Below, piece after piece: positions 17,532 through 26,672 of a stretch of DNA of 64,000 bases. The DNA is taken from the NCBI RefSeq assembly GCF_014656355.1, contig NZ_BNCG01000008.1:1-64000 (forward strand), in the 5' to 3' direction. The DNA comes from Camelimonas fluminis. GTDB lineage: Bacteria; Pseudomonadota; Alphaproteobacteria; Rhizobiales; Beijerinckiaceae. The notes beneath the pieces were generated by a model. It saw nothing but the letters and a program-made list of their open reading frames with translations. It was not told the DNA's origin and made no database searches. The translations under genes were made by a program, and so were the position numbers. Position 1 is the first letter of the stretch, and each line of letters begins with the position of its first letter.

Positions 17532-18560
17532 ATGGTGGTTCCTGAAACTAAACCGGTAATTTCATGCATAATGCCAGTTTACAACGGAGACCGATGGTTA
17601 AAAATTGCCATAAACTCGATATTGCAACAAACATTTACCTGTTTTGAACTGATTATCGTCAATGACGGAAGCACGGACGGTAGCGGTGACATCATTGACG
17701 CTGCGGCGGCAAGGGACACGCGCGTGACCGTCATTCACCAGCCCAATCAGGGCATTGTCGCTGCCCTGAATGCTGGCCTCGCTGTTGCCCGGGGGAAATA
17801 CATCGCCCGCATGGATGCTGATGATGTCGCCATCTCGACGCGTTTCATCCGGCAACTTGCGATCATGAACGCCGACCCGCGCATCATGATTCTTGGCACC
17901 GGGTCGCGGACAATAGGTCCCGACGATTCCAGCGATGGGGCGACAGCGCCAGAGACCACGGAGAAAATCCGCTGCATACTCGGCAACAATAAAACAAACC
18001 GGTTCCCCCCCTCAATTTTGCAAGTTCTCCATCCAACCACGATGATGCGGACAGATTGCATTCGCGCCATTGGCGCTTACTCGGAAGAATTTGAACACGT
18101 CGAAGATTATGACCTCTATTTGCGAGCAAGCTCCGCCGGACTCATAGCGGAAATTCCAGAAATCCTTATGCTTTACCGGATTCACGGCAACAATATTTCG
18201 GTGCGCAAGCTTCACGAGCAGGAGCAAAACGCCGCCCGCTGCGACGTTGTCCGCGTGCGGGACAACAGGCAAGCGCGTGGCCTGCGGCGGCAGAGAATAT
18301 CCGGACCGACCTTCGCCGGTTGGGTCGGCATCCGGCGTTATCGCAGGGAGCGTCAACTGGGTCTGGCGCAAACGCGCGCCCTTTACGACGCAGGCCTTCT
18401 GGCCCTGAAAGGAGCTTTGAAGACCAGTCCGTCGGTGTCATTGCACCTCCTGGCGCGCTGCGCCTGGTACCTGGCGCTTGATCTGGGGCCATGGCGCGCC
18501 TCCGGCAAGCCTGGCGGGACGGGCAGTTCAGCACGGGATCAGGACAAGGCATTCTCCTGA
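17532..18560 (+). CDS. GT2 family glycosyltransferase
   Basis: 342 aa, GT-A fold. Starts MVVPETKPVI, followed by the typical first strand (SCIMPVYNG). NDGSTDGS (44-51) binds the nucleotide, and DADD (95-98) is the DxD metal site. HVEDYDLYLR near residue 190 carries the ED acid motif for the catalytic base. It likely adds a sugar to a lipid-linked repeat unit of the exopolysaccharide on the cytoplasmic face. The ATG at 17532 is where family similarity begins; the open frame extends upstream without sense. Its middle part is clearly poorer in GC than the neighbours, suggesting acquisition by transfer. Donor and acceptor cannot be told from sequence. Confidence 0.88.
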   Translation: MVVPETKPVISCIMPVYNGDRWLKIAINSILQQTFTCFELIIVNDGSTDGSGDIIDAAAARDTRVTVIHQPNQGIVAALNAGLAVARGKYIARMDADDVAISTRFIRQLAIMNADPRIMILGTGSRTIGPDDSSDGATAPETTEKIRCILGNNKTNRFPPSILQVLHPTTMMRTDCIRAIGAYSEEFEHVEDYDLYLRASSAGLIAEIPEILMLYRIHGNNISVRKLHEQEQNAARCDVVRVRDNRQARGLRRQRISGPTFAGWVGIRRYRRERQLGLAQTRALYDAGLLALKGALKTSPSVSLHLLARCAWYLALDLGPWRASGKPGGTGSSARDQDKAFS

Positions 18561-18777
18561 CGCGCAGGGGCCCCTGTCCTGCGCGCAGAATGTATGAGCC
18601 GCCGGCCCGCGTGGCCAATGTCACGGAGCTGGCCGGAACGCTTCAGCGCCCCTCACCGGTCGCAAGGCAACGCGGTCCAGATGGTCGCCATGCGCAGGGG
18701 AACCAGGCCCCTCGCACAAATCCGGACAGGCCGCCGCTTCTCACAACTTGGGCCAGATGCAGATCTGGCCACAAATT

Positions 18778-18800
18778 GGGGGCAATAACGGGGGCAATAA
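18778..18800. repeat. Tandem 11-bp direct repeat
   Basis: GGGGGCAATAA occurs twice, separated by a single base. It lies a few bases after a small hairpin (GGCCAGAT...ATCTGGCC, about 18751-18770) and just before AAGGAGGG. The position upstream of the polymerase gene suggests a regulatory or recombination-related sequence, but its role is unknown. Confidence 0.5.
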
Positions 18801-18817
18801 AAGGAGGGATACTTGCC

Positions 18818-19162
18818 GTGCCAGATGTTTGTACGAATGCGCATGTGAGCGCGTCTGGCGCGCGCTCCAGCATCATTCGGGCCACGTCCGCGATTGACGG
18901 TCCGTGGCCGCGCTGGCGCGACGCCGCCGTTGCCGTGCGCGCGCCAATCGTGCTCTCCCTGCTGACGCCGCCAGCGGCGCCAGCCATGGCCACCGACGTG
19001 AGGCGCTCAATCCCGCCAGCCCGACGACGCGTTTGCCATGGCGGCGCACCGCTTCATTGCCACAGGTTTCGCGCCATGCCCGTCGCGGCACGGCAGCAGC
19101 GTCAGGGCGTTCAACGGCGCGCCCCTGTTGCCCCAGCGGGATGGCAGGAAAACAGCACATGA
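18818..19162 (+). CDS. Possible small leader protein upstream of the polymerase
   Basis: A 114-aa frame starting at GTG, nine bases after a very strong ribosome site (AAGGAGGG, 18801-18808). It ends in a TGA that overlaps the ATG of the next gene (ATGA, 19159-19162). Those two translation signals are the only support. The sequence has a hydrophobic stretch around residues 38-58 (IVLSLLTPPAAPAMA) that could pass for a signal or membrane segment, and it is otherwise rich in Arg and Ala. I recognise no family. It might be a translated leader that couples ribosomes to the polymerase gene, or a chance frame. Confidence 0.35.
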   Translation: MPDVCTNAHVSASGARSSIIRATSAIDGPWPRWRDAAVAVRAPIVLSLLTPPAAPAMATDVRRSIPPARRRVCHGGAPLHCHRFRAMPVAARQQRQGVQRRAPVAPAGWQENST

Positions 19163-20637
19163 CGCCTTCCCCTGTCGGACTGCTGGTTTGCCTGGTGATC
19201 GCTATCGCCGGCCGCATGCTTGGCTCAGCCACCCTGATCGGACTGCCCGTCTCACTGGCCTTCGGCGCCACAGCCTTTGCGACACTGCCGGCGCTGGGCG
19301 GGTCATCGCCACAGATCTACACCTTGTTTGCCATTTGCCTCGTGGCGGAGCAGTTCCTGCGGCGAGGCGGCGTGCGCTCACTGGTGGTCTCGACGGGCCG
19401 CGCGCCCATGCTATCGCTCACGCTGCTGGCGCTCATGGTCTATTCGGTAATGACAGCGATCATTCTACCGCGCCTGTTTGCTGGTGAAACCAGCGTCTTT
19501 GTCCCGGTAAACGGCGCCATTGTGGAGACCGTGCTGGCGCCCGTCACAGGGAATATTTCGCAGACAGCTTATTTCGTTTTGGGCATTATGACCTGCATTG
19601 CGCTCGGCGCCACCCTGAATAACACTGGCCGCCTCGTGCTGGTCAGCAAGGGTTTGATACTGTGCGCATTGCTGAACGTCACGCTGGGCGCCATTGACCT
19701 TGCCGCCAAGGCCAGTGGCGTTGGGGATGTGCTTGAAGTCATCCGCACCGCCAGCTACGCCATGCTGACAGATGTGGAGCACGCCGGCTTCTTCCGCATC
19801 TCGGGCGCTCACTCCGAGGCGTCGGCGTTTGGCGCGGCGATCTTCATCAGCATGGTATTCTGCTCGACCTACAGCCGCCTGACAGGGGACCGGCGCGTGG
19901 GCATGCTGGCGGTGGCGTCGCTGGCGCTTTTGCTCCTGTCGACGAGTTCGTCCGCCTATGGATGTCTCGCCATCTACATGATCTGCCTTGCCGGGAAGGC
20001 GTTGTTCAATTTGCTGCAAGGCCGCGTCCGCAAAGTGGACCTCTTGCTGGTTTTTGCGGCCCTGGTCTGCGTGGCGGCGGTAATCGCGATTTATTTGCAC
20101 AATGGCAATGCCTTCGATCGCATACAACAACTGCTCGACGCAGCGATCTTTAACAAGGCAAGTTCCGCATCAGCGGCTGAACGCGGCTACTGGAACAGCC
20201 GCAGCCTGACGACGTTCCTGGAAACCGGCGGCCTGGGCGTCGGCATGGGCAGCTCGCGCGCCTCGAACTGGCTCATCGCCGTGCTCAGCCAAACCGGCGT
20301 CATCGGAGCCGTGCTCCAGGCGTTGCTGGCGGCGACGCTGCTGCGCGCCCTGCCGCCATCGCGCAGCGACGCCTCCAACCTGCCGGCGCTATACGAAGCC
20401 GCGCGCATGACCGGCCTCGCAACCCTGGTTCCATCCCTGCTGGCGGGCGGCAGCGCTGACCCAGGCATGCTGTTTTTCATCTGCGTCGCGGTGGCGCAAA
20501 GCGCCCGCCAATCCATGCAGGCGCAGGCGCCCGTTGCGGCGTCCTCGCCGGCGCGCCGGCTGGCGGCCGGCGACAATGTTCATACCGGATCGCCCTGCTC
20601 AGGACCTGCGCCCGTTCGGGCGGTCCGGCGAACATGA
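19159..20637 (+). CDS. Wzy-like polysaccharide polymerase / O-antigen ligase family membrane protein
   Basis: About 492 aa, strongly hydrophobic, with roughly ten to twelve membrane segments and a large polar loop between the late helices (about 310-370, after the segment ending near IAIYLHNGN). This topology is typical of Wzy polymerases and O-antigen ligases, which are too divergent for motif-based naming. The ATG at 19159 was chosen because hydrophobic sequence begins there and AGGAA precedes it; the frame upstream is low-complexity and Arg-rich. It sits among glycosyltransferase, acyltransferase and priming-enzyme genes, so polymerisation of an exopolysaccharide repeat unit in the inner membrane is the likely job. 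Confidence 0.72.
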   Translation: MTPSPVGLLVCLVIAIAGRMLGSATLIGLPVSLAFGATAFATLPALGGSSPQIYTLFAICLVAEQFLRRGGVRSLVVSTGRAPMLSLTLLALMVYSVMTAIILPRLFAGETSVFVPVNGAIVETVLAPVTGNISQTAYFVLGIMTCIALGATLNNTGRLVLVSKGLILCALLNVTLGAIDLAAKASGVGDVLEVIRTASYAMLTDVEHAGFFRISGAHSEASAFGAAIFISMVFCSTYSRLTGDRRVGMLAVASLALLLLSTSSSAYGCLAIYMICLAGKALFNLLQGRVRKVDLLLVFAALVCVAAVIAIYLHNGNAFDRIQQLLDAAIFNKASSASAAERGYWNSRSLTTFLETGGLGVGMGSSRASNWLIAVLSQTGVIGAVLQALLAATLLRALPPSRSDASNLPALYEAARMTGLATLVPSLLAGGSADPGMLFFICVAVAQSARQSMQAQAPVAASSPARRLAAGDNVHTGSPCSGPAPVRAVRRT

Positions 20638-21035
20638 TGCGCCATGGCTGTTCCACGAGCCGGTTCCTTGCATTGCCGCAGTGATCCATGGCGCCGTCGC
20701 GGGAGGGAAGGCTCCGTTTTTGGGAGCCAGTTGTCGCGCACAAACTGTCGGACATTCTCGAAGGGGCCCAGTCGCGGCGCCCCCGGGCGACAGTGACGGG
20801 CCGTCATGCGGTTCGGGTGACCGGTTTGCCGGACATGCGCGGCCACGAACATTCGCCGGCAACGATGCCGCACTCTATCTTTCGGAGTATACATAAAGCC
20901 GTTTGCTTTCTTCATTGACCTTTGTGGGTGGATATTCCGACCCTTTTCGTGATATTGCCTTGCTGGTTCAGCAAGTAAATCCATACAGATCGTCATATCC
21001 AGATCTGACGACGTCTCGGGGAAGGGTGGCGAGGA
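20638..21035. other. Non-coding gap
   Basis: About 400 bp with no supported gene. Base composition turns AT-richer after about 20870, leading into the acyltransferase gene. A promoter for that gene is expected here, but I could not define one. Confidence 0.4.
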
Positions 21036-22163
21036 ATGGGCAAGCCCCAGGAACTTTACGGCATCCAGATGCTGCGCGGCATGGCCGCCCTGTCCGTCGT
21101 GATCCATCATGCGCTTGAAATGTCGAATGGAAGCGCCGGGCGCTTCAGTCCTGACTGGCTCACGACCTGCGGCGCGTTTGGGGTCGATATCTTCTTCGTC
21201 ATCAGTGGTTTCATCATGATGTACACGACGTTCGGGCCAGCCCGACCGTTAACGTCGCCATATCCGTTTTTCAGAAACAGAGCCCTGCGAATTTACCCAT
21301 TCTATTGGTTTTGTCTGGTGACCATGCTCGCATTGTGGGGCGTTGGCTTCATGAAAAGCCTGGATGTTACGTTATCCACGTTCTGGAGATCGGCGATCCT
21401 GTTTCCGGGCGGGGGAATTATCAATGTCGCCTGGACGCTCAGCTATGAGATGCTGTTTTATCTGGTCTTTGCTGCGTCACTGTTTTTCAGGTCCGCCAGG
21501 CTGACAACATACTCAACTATTCTTGTGCTTTCATTGTCATTGGTTGGCGGGACCGTTGCGAAAAATGAGTTTCTGGCAAACCCCATCATGCTGGAATTTT
21601 GCTTCGGCATGCTGCTGTTTTATTGTCAGCCCATAGTCCTGGCTAGCGCGGCCCAGCGACGCTTTCTGGTCGGCGTGGCAGCCGCCATATTCGCGATGTT
21701 TGCGCCGTACATCGTCGCTCATTCATCCACAGCTGGCCTTGAGGGATGGAATCGCGTGATCGCATGGGGAATACCGGCGCTAATCATCGTTGCGGCGTGC
21801 CTGAAACTCGACAGCGCCAGTGGCCAACTTGGCGGCGCATTGATCGAACTTGGCGACGCATCATACTCAATGTACCTGACTCATGTGTTCTGTATGATCG
21901 CTTATGGAAAAATTCTCAAAACCAACACCTTTGGCTCCATGAACCAGATACCGTTTATTCTGATTGTAACATTTGTATGCATCATTGTTGGCGTCATGGC
22001 GCGTCGTTACATTGAGAAGCCCATAGACGTCTTGCTAAAACGCTTGAGTTCACAAGAAAATACGAAACTGGCGTCAACGGAATTACGGCTTGCGCCTGTC
22101 GCTCCGTGGCGTGGACACAGCGCGCAGGGAAGTGAGGCCGCCGCCAGGAAGGATGGGAGATAA
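21036..22163 (+). CDS. Acyltransferase 3 family integral membrane protein
   Basis: 375 aa with about ten membrane helices. The N terminus has the family signature: ELYGIQMLRGMAALSVVIHH with the conserved His pair, then FGVDIFFVISGF. RALRIYP follows a few dozen residues later and WTLSYEM near 120. A C-terminal helix ends with ARRYIEKP, the usual family ending. Such proteins move acetyl, succinyl or similar groups from the cytoplasm onto sugars of polysaccharides. In this locus it probably decorates the exopolysaccharide. The gene is markedly AT-richer than the window average, in line with horizontal acquisition. The C-terminal 40 residues are polar and poorly conserved in character. Confidence 0.88.
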   Translation: MGKPQELYGIQMLRGMAALSVVIHHALEMSNGSAGRFSPDWLTTCGAFGVDIFFVISGFIMMYTTFGPARPLTSPYPFFRNRALRIYPFYWFCLVTMLALWGVGFMKSLDVTLSTFWRSAILFPGGGIINVAWTLSYEMLFYLVFAASLFFRSARLTTYSTILVLSLSLVGGTVAKNEFLANPIMLEFCFGMLLFYCQPIVLASAAQRRFLVGVAAAIFAMFAPYIVAHSSTAGLEGWNRVIAWGIPALIIVAACLKLDSASGQLGGALIELGDASYSMYLTHVFCMIAYGKILKTNTFGSMNQIPFILIVTFVCIIVGVMARRYIEKPIDVLLKRLSSQENTKLASTELRLAPVAPWRGHSAQGSEAAARKDGR

Positions 22164-23073
22164 TCAGGTTTTGGGCGTCGCCAGATGCTGGGCCAACTCA
22201 TTTGCGGTAATGCGTGCTGCGCTGCCGTCACGATGCAAGCGGTGCTGGCTGGTGCCCCCCATTTTCGGCAAGCTGCAACTGGCGCGTGTTTCCAGCGGTC
22301 GCACGGCGCTCACCCCGATTGATGACCTGGGCGCTGACAGGGGATCGTTTACGTGATCCGCAACAGATCGCAGCGGCGGGAAACGCCCGTAGCCGCCCAG
22401 CCCTGCAGCGTGTCTGCCGACCGGCGCCCTCTCCCCCCGGCAACGGGCGCACAAAGGGCGGACCAAACGCCAGGCTCCCAAGCACTCCCAGGCCTGCCGG
22501 CTCCTTTCCTGAGGATGGGCCATAGCGAGCAGGATGACGCACAGGCGGCCTCCTGAGGCGCCCGAACGCGCGGTTTGAAAGGCGCCTGATCCCGGGCGCG
22601 GCGATCCTGAACAGATGTGCCCCGCTTTTCGTCTTCAGGTTGATCAGTCAGGCGGTCTGCGGCCGCCGATCAGACCGCCAATCTTCAGGGCAGCGGAAAG
22701 CCGCGCGATACGTCAGCAAGGCCAGACTCCCCAAGGATGATTACGCGATGCGTCCCTGTCGCTCCCTCCCCTTGCAAGCCCGCGTTGCCCCAGACCCACC
22801 GAACGGCGCCGCGCATCCCATGCAGCCGCATCCATTTCGCCCCGGCATGCAGAAGACCGTTTACCTGGTCCGGCGCCGTTGCCGTAGCGTCTCCCCCAAT
22901 CGAGCAGCCCTGGGTCGCCGGTGGTAACGATGAGCCCCACCAGGAGCGCCCAACGCGCGCAAAGGTATTAAGCGGGCGCCCGCAAATCCGGCGGCCATAC
23001 ACCTTCTAACACCTTGGAGCGGAGACGGATTGGCCGCACCTCTAATTAGACCTGTTGCGGAGGGCGACTCACG
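22164..23073. other. Long non-coding gap in the polysaccharide locus
   Basis: Some 900 bp without a gene I can support. Overlapping short frames on both strands have skewed composition and no recognisable domain. The length is unusual for this genome and suggests a deleted or decayed gene between the acyltransferase and the priming enzyme. The 3' end carries the promoter and ribosome site (GGAGGG, about 23059) of the next gene. Confidence 0.4.
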
Positions 23074-23760
23074 GTGCTGAACGATCCCATCACCACGCGC
23101 GGAGGCGCATCTTACACAGGATCTCGCGTTATCGAGGGCAAGCCAGCGATCGGCGGGACGTGGAAACGTACGCTCGACATCATCGTGGCTGTCACCGCGC
23201 TGCTCGTGTTGTCGCCGCTGATGCTGCTGACCGCCCTGGCGATCGCGATCACCATGGGGCGGCCAGTCCTGTTCGCCCAGCGACGCGTTGGCCTCGGCGG
23301 CGCGCCCTTCTTCTGCTACAAGTTCCGTACGATGTCTCGCGACGCCGAAAGGCGGCTCAGCGAGCATTTGCGCGACAACCCGGCCGCCGCCGCCGAATGG
23401 CGGGAGAACCGGAAGCTGCGTCACGACCCGCGCGTGACCCTTGTCGGCCAGACCCTGCGCCTCACCAGCCTCGATGAACTGCCGCAACTGTTTAACGTTC
23501 TTGGCGGAGAGATGAGTTGCGTCGGCCCGCGTCCTGTGGTTCCCGACGAACTCGCGCTTTACGGTCGCTACATTGACGACTATCTCGCCGCACGTCCTGG
23601 CATGACCGGCCCCTGGCAGGTCAGCGGCCGCAATGCCCTTTCATATGCCGATCGCGTGGCGCTTGATTCCCACTATGTCCGCAACTGGAGCCTTTGGACC
23701 GACGTGACGATCCTTGCGCGCACCATTCCCGCCGTGGCGCGTTCAAACCAGACCTCGTGA
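23074..23760 (+). CDS. exoY: Undecaprenyl-phosphate sugar-1-phosphate transferase, ExoY type
   Basis: 228 aa. Primes repeat-unit synthesis by moving a hexose-1-phosphate from UDP-sugar to undecaprenyl phosphate at the inner membrane. Features of the bacterial sugar transferase family: one membrane helix (about 34-58) preceded by KRTLD, then FCYKFRTM (100-107), [17 protein letters not shown] (139-155), [10 protein letters not shown] and [13 protein letters not shown]. It lacks the N-terminal four-helix domain of WbaP-type enzymes, so it is the short ExoY/PglC-like form. Start is GTG with GCGGAGGG upstream. It is the last gene of this plus-strand block and the best evidence that the locus makes a Wzx/Wzy-type polymer. 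The exact sugar is unknown. Confidence 0.9.
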   Translation: MLNDPITTRGGASYTGSRVIEGKPAIGGTWKRTLDIIVAVTALLVLSPLMLLTALAIAITMGRPVLFAQRRVGLGGAPFFCYKFRTMSRDAERRLSEHLRDNPAAAAEWRENRKLRHDPRVTLVGQTLRLTSLDELPQLFNVLGGEMSCVGPRPVVPDELALYGRYIDDYLAARPGMTGPWQVSGRNALSYADRVALDSHYVRNWSLWTDVTILARTIPAVARSNQTS

Positions 23761-23855
23761 GGCTTGCGCCATCGCCATGCCGCCGGCCTGGTCCATGGCG
23801 ACGGCGCGTTTCGCGCCCAGCTCAGGCGGGTTTCAAGCCAGCCGCGAGTCTGGCG

Positions 23856-24092
23856 CTACCGGGCGCGCCGCGACACAGCGGTTTTTGCCAGCGCGCCGAG
23901 AAAATAGGCGATCTGCAGTGTGCACCAGGCGCCAATAGCCATCCAGGCTGCGGCGCTCCAGCCATCATGACGCGCGAAACCCGCGCCCGCAGCCGCAACG
24001 AACACGCTGGCAAGGAACGCAACAGGGTAACCGAACCTCATCCCAAGTAGAAAACCCGCCGCCGCACTCACAGCCATCCAGACTGCTCCCAT
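23856..24092 (-). CDS. Small membrane protein, possible ExoX/SyrA-like exopolysaccharide repressor
   Basis: A 78-aa hydrophobic protein with two or three membrane segments (about 2-19, 22-39, 46-68). The ATG at 24092 follows AGGGGG by five bases, a good ribosome site. The segment near the C terminus (LQIAYFLGAL) resembles the LQxGYFxxxL pattern I associate with the SyrA/ExoX exopolysaccharide-repressor family. It converges on the ExoY-like gene with less than 100 bp between the stops. In rhizobia the ExoX:ExoY ratio sets exopolysaccharide output, so this placement supports the idea. The match is short, and a generic small membrane protein remains possible. Confidence 0.5.
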   Translation of the reverse strand: MGAVWMAVSAAAGFLLGMRFGYPVAFLASVFVAAAGAGFARHDGWSAAAWMAIGAWCTLQIAYFLGALAKTAVSRRAR

Positions 24093-24450
24093 ATATGCCC
24101 CCTGGTCGTTCCAGCCCGGACCAGATCTGTGGCGGTCCGCCAGGCGCGCCATTCCGGCGCCCCTGACGGCGAGAATAACGTGTTTCCCAAACCCCGTCCC
24201 GCGAGAATACACTGCGGGTCGTCAGGTTTCGTTTGATCCTGTCGCCTGCCGGAAACGCCCCGGGCCCATGTCCTCTGGTTGGCCTGCCAGACGCTTGGTC
24301 AGGCGACGACCCGCGATGCGCAGACCAGGAAGATGCCGGGACCTCCGCGGTTTGCAAAGCAAGGTCAGCGTAACGGGTTTCCTGCTGGAATGCCTTGCGG
24401 CCCCCGGGCTTCACCAAAACCCAAGGCGTCAGGCTCAACCGGTTTTGGCG
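24093..24450. other. Non-coding gap with possible terminator
   Basis: Holds the start region of the small membrane protein gene. Just beyond the stop of the outer-membrane protein gene lies an 8-bp inverted repeat (CCAAAACC at 24414-24421 and GGTTTTGG at 24441-24448). That repeat could form a weak terminator hairpin on the minus strand. Nothing else was recognised. Confidence 0.35.
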
Positions 24451-25239
24451 TCAGAAAGCGATCTGCACGCCGGCGATGGGGCCATGGACCGCGACATCGA
24501 ACAGGAAGCCGGACTGCCGGAGCTTCACCTGCTGGGCGCGATAGCCCAGGTTCGCCGAGAACATGGGATTGAAACGGTAGCCGACGCCGCCCATCAGGTC
24601 CCACATGTAATCAGAACCACCGCCGCCCGCGAGGGCCCAGCCGTTCAGGAACAAATTGCCGGTCAGGAAGGTCTGGCCGCGCACGCCGCCGACAGCGTCG
24701 ACCCATGTCTTCGTGCGCTGCGCCTCGTGATCGCCGAAGCGCACAAACTCCGCGCCAATGAGGGTCTTGACCGACCACACGCGGGCGCCCGCCACCAGTT
24801 CCAGACGACTGCGCCCGTCGTCAAGGACGGCGTAGCCCGCCAGCGGCGTCCATTGCAGCATGCCGACGCCGACCCGCGACCGCGCCAGCCCGATGCGGGA
24901 TATGGCGACATGATCGGTGATCCGCATGTAGATCAGGTCGGAAGACAGCGAGAACCGGCCCAGGCGCGCCTCCGCCATGCCCATGGCGGCGAAGTTCAAC
25001 GTATCGATGATCTTCGGGAAGTCGTAACGCAGATGGGCGAGCGTGCGGTCGCCATGCCCAACGTCGCCGCTCACGCCGGCCGCCCACATATAGGGCGTCA
25101 GGCTGAACTGCCAGCCCCCGGCCGCCGCTGCGGGCGCGACAGGCTCCAGTGGGTCCACCCGCGCTGACAGATCCGCCGCCATGGCCGACGTCCCGGACAG
25201 CAGACCAATCGCAGCAAACCGCAAGAATTTCTGCAACAT
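24451..25239 (-). CDS. Outer-membrane beta-barrel protein of unknown function
   Basis: 262 aa with a clear signal peptide (MLQKFLRFAAIGLLSGTSAMAA). The mature protein has alternating hydrophobic/polar strands and ends in Phe (GPIAGVQIAF), the BAM recognition pattern of outer-membrane barrels. WQFSLTPYMWAAG early in the mature part and NLGYRAQQV near the end resemble a conserved alphaproteobacterial family of about eight-stranded barrels with no assigned role. The ATG at 25239 follows GGGGGTGAT; an upstream frame extension would bury the signal peptide and is rejected. It is monocistronic on present evidence. Confidence 0.75.
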   Translation of the reverse strand: MLQKFLRFAAIGLLSGTSAMAADLSARVDPLEPVAPAAAAGGWQFSLTPYMWAAGVSGDVGHGDRTLAHLRYDFPKIIDTLNFAAMGMAEARLGRFSLSSDLIYMRITDHVAISRIGLARSRVGVGMLQWTPLAGYAVLDDGRSRLELVAGARVWSVKTLIGAEFVRFGDHEAQRTKTWVDAVGGVRGQTFLTGNLFLNGWALAGGGGSDYMWDLMGGVGYRFNPMFSANLGYRAQQVKLRQSGFLFDVAVHGPIAGVQIAF

Positions 25240-25397
25240 ATCACCCCCAACCCCACGCCCTGAAGCCCATGCCCGAATTCGGCCCCACCGGATCGGACCG
25301 CTTCGGGCAGAGCTGAGCAACGCGCAAATTGTAGGCGAGTCGTCAGCACGAAGTCATGCGCTTTCAGACGTCATGCTCTGGTTTTATGGAGGCGTTA

Positions 25398-25431
25398 CGG
25401 ATTGGCAACGCTTTATATGTTTGCCAATCCG
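25398..25431. repeat. 11-bp perfect inverted repeat after the exporter gene
   Basis: Arms CGGATTGGCAA (25398-25408) and TTGCCAATCCG (25421-25431) flank a 12-base AT-rich loop. It lies nine bases past the stop of the minus-strand exporter. It could be a transcription-terminator stem, although no T-run follows, or an operator for the outer-membrane protein gene 160 bp away. Confidence 0.6.
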
Positions 25432-25439
25432 CAAGATTT

Positions 25440-26672
25440 TCAGGCATTATGGGGGCGAAACAGACGACCGCGCTCGGTTATAATTACGACGATCAGGATC
25501 AATACGCCGCAAATGGCGGAACCTGCTGTCATTGGCACGGTGGTTCCGTTGAAATGCTGGCCAATCCAGAAGCCGGTCAGCGCCCCGCCAACGGTGGTGA
25601 CGAACCCGTGAACAGAAGAGGCCGTGCCGGCGATATGCCCCAGCGGCTGCATCGACATGGCGCCGAAATTGCCGCTCATCATGCCGAAACAGAACATGAC
25701 GCAGGCCTGCAGCACAACGAACGTCACCAGATTCTCGAAGCCCGCCAGCGCGATGAGGAAGTGGGCCAGCGCGACCAGGATATAACCCAGCAACGCCGTA
25801 TGTGAGAGCAGGCGCATGCCGAAGCGCTCGACCAACCGGGCGTTCAGCAACGACGCCACGGCCATGAAGCCCGCCGTCAACGCGAACATGGTGGTGAACA
25901 GATGCTCTGCGTGAAACACGTCTGAGAAGATCTGCTGGGTGGAGTTGATGTAGCCGAACAGCGCGCCCAGAGCCAGGGTGTTGCCCAGCATGTAGCCCAC
26001 CGCTTCGCGGGAGGCGAAGCACTGTCGCATGGCGGCGAACACGCCCGCCGGGTCAATGGAGCGACGGTCCCGCGGATGCAGGGTCTCCGGCATGCGCAGC
26101 AGCATCCACACCAGCACGACGGCGCCGAAAATCGCCAGCAGGCCGAACACCCAGTGCCAGGGGGCGAACAACATGATCGCCTGGCCGAACGACGGCGCCA
26201 GGATCGGCACCAGCATGAAAATGATCATCGCCATCGACATGACGCGCGCCATCTGGCGGCCGGCGTAGCAGTCGCGAACGATGGACACCGCCAGCACGCG
26301 CGTCGCCGCCGCGCCGACGCCCTGGGCGACGCGGGCGATGATCATGGTCTCAAAGGTATTGGCCAGTCCCGCCAGCGCGCCAAAGATGAAATACATGGCC
26401 AGGCCAAAGATCAGCACCGGCCTGCGGCCGAAGCGGTCAGCCGCCGGGCCGTAGAAGATCTGCGCCCCGCCGAAGCCGAGCAGATAGGCGGTGATGATCC
26501 ACTGGCGCTGATTGTCGCTGCTCAGACCAAGGTCACGCCCGATCTCGGCCAGGGCCGGCAACATCGAATCGATGGCCAGGGCGTTGGTCGCCATCAGGGC
26601 GGCGATGAAAGCGACAAACTCCCGGTAACTCATGCGTCCAGGGGGATGCGACTCGCGTGTGGTGCTTTGCAT
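25440..26672 (-). CDS. Bcr/CflA-type MFS drug exporter
   Basis: About 410 aa, twelve membrane helices. SYREFVAFIAALMATNALAI is followed by DSMLPAL, the first helix typical of Bcr/CflA (DHA1) exporters. GPAADRFGRRPVL is the MFS motif A between helices 2 and 3, and RVAQGVGAAATRVLA is the helix-4 region. These proton antiporters expel drugs such as bicyclomycin or chloramphenicol, or cell metabolites. I chose the ATG at 26672 because the extra 30 residues given by an upstream start are Arg-rich and unlike the family. It stands alone; no regulator is adjacent. Confidence 0.85.
   Translation of the reverse strand: MQSTTRESHPPGRMSYREFVAFIAALMATNALAIDSMLPALAEIGRDLGLSSDNQRQWIITAYLLGFGGAQIFYGPAADRFGRRPVLIFGLAMYFIFGALAGLANTFETMIIARVAQGVGAAATRVLAVSIVRDCYAGRQMARVMSMAMIIFMLVPILAPSFGQAIMLFAPWHWVFGLLAIFGAVVLVWMLLRMPETLHPRDRRSIDPAGVFAAMRQCFASREAVGYMLGNTLALGALFGYINSTQQIFSDVFHAEHLFTTMFALTAGFMAVASLLNARLVERFGMRLLSHTALLGYILVALAHFLIALAGFENLVTFVVLQACVMFCFGMMSGNFGAMSMQPLGHIAGTASSVHGFVTTVGGALTGFWIGQHFNGTTVPMTAGSAICGVLILIVVIITERGRLFRPHNA

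Noticed and set aside
18643-18993. Minus-strand frames over the direct repeat region
   Set aside because: No recognisable domain and no start site; the plus-strand frame with a strong ribosome site is better supported.
22164-23073. Several 60-120 codon frames in the gap before the ExoY-like gene
   Set aside because: Overlapping on both strands, no conserved motif or good start signal; treated as non-coding.
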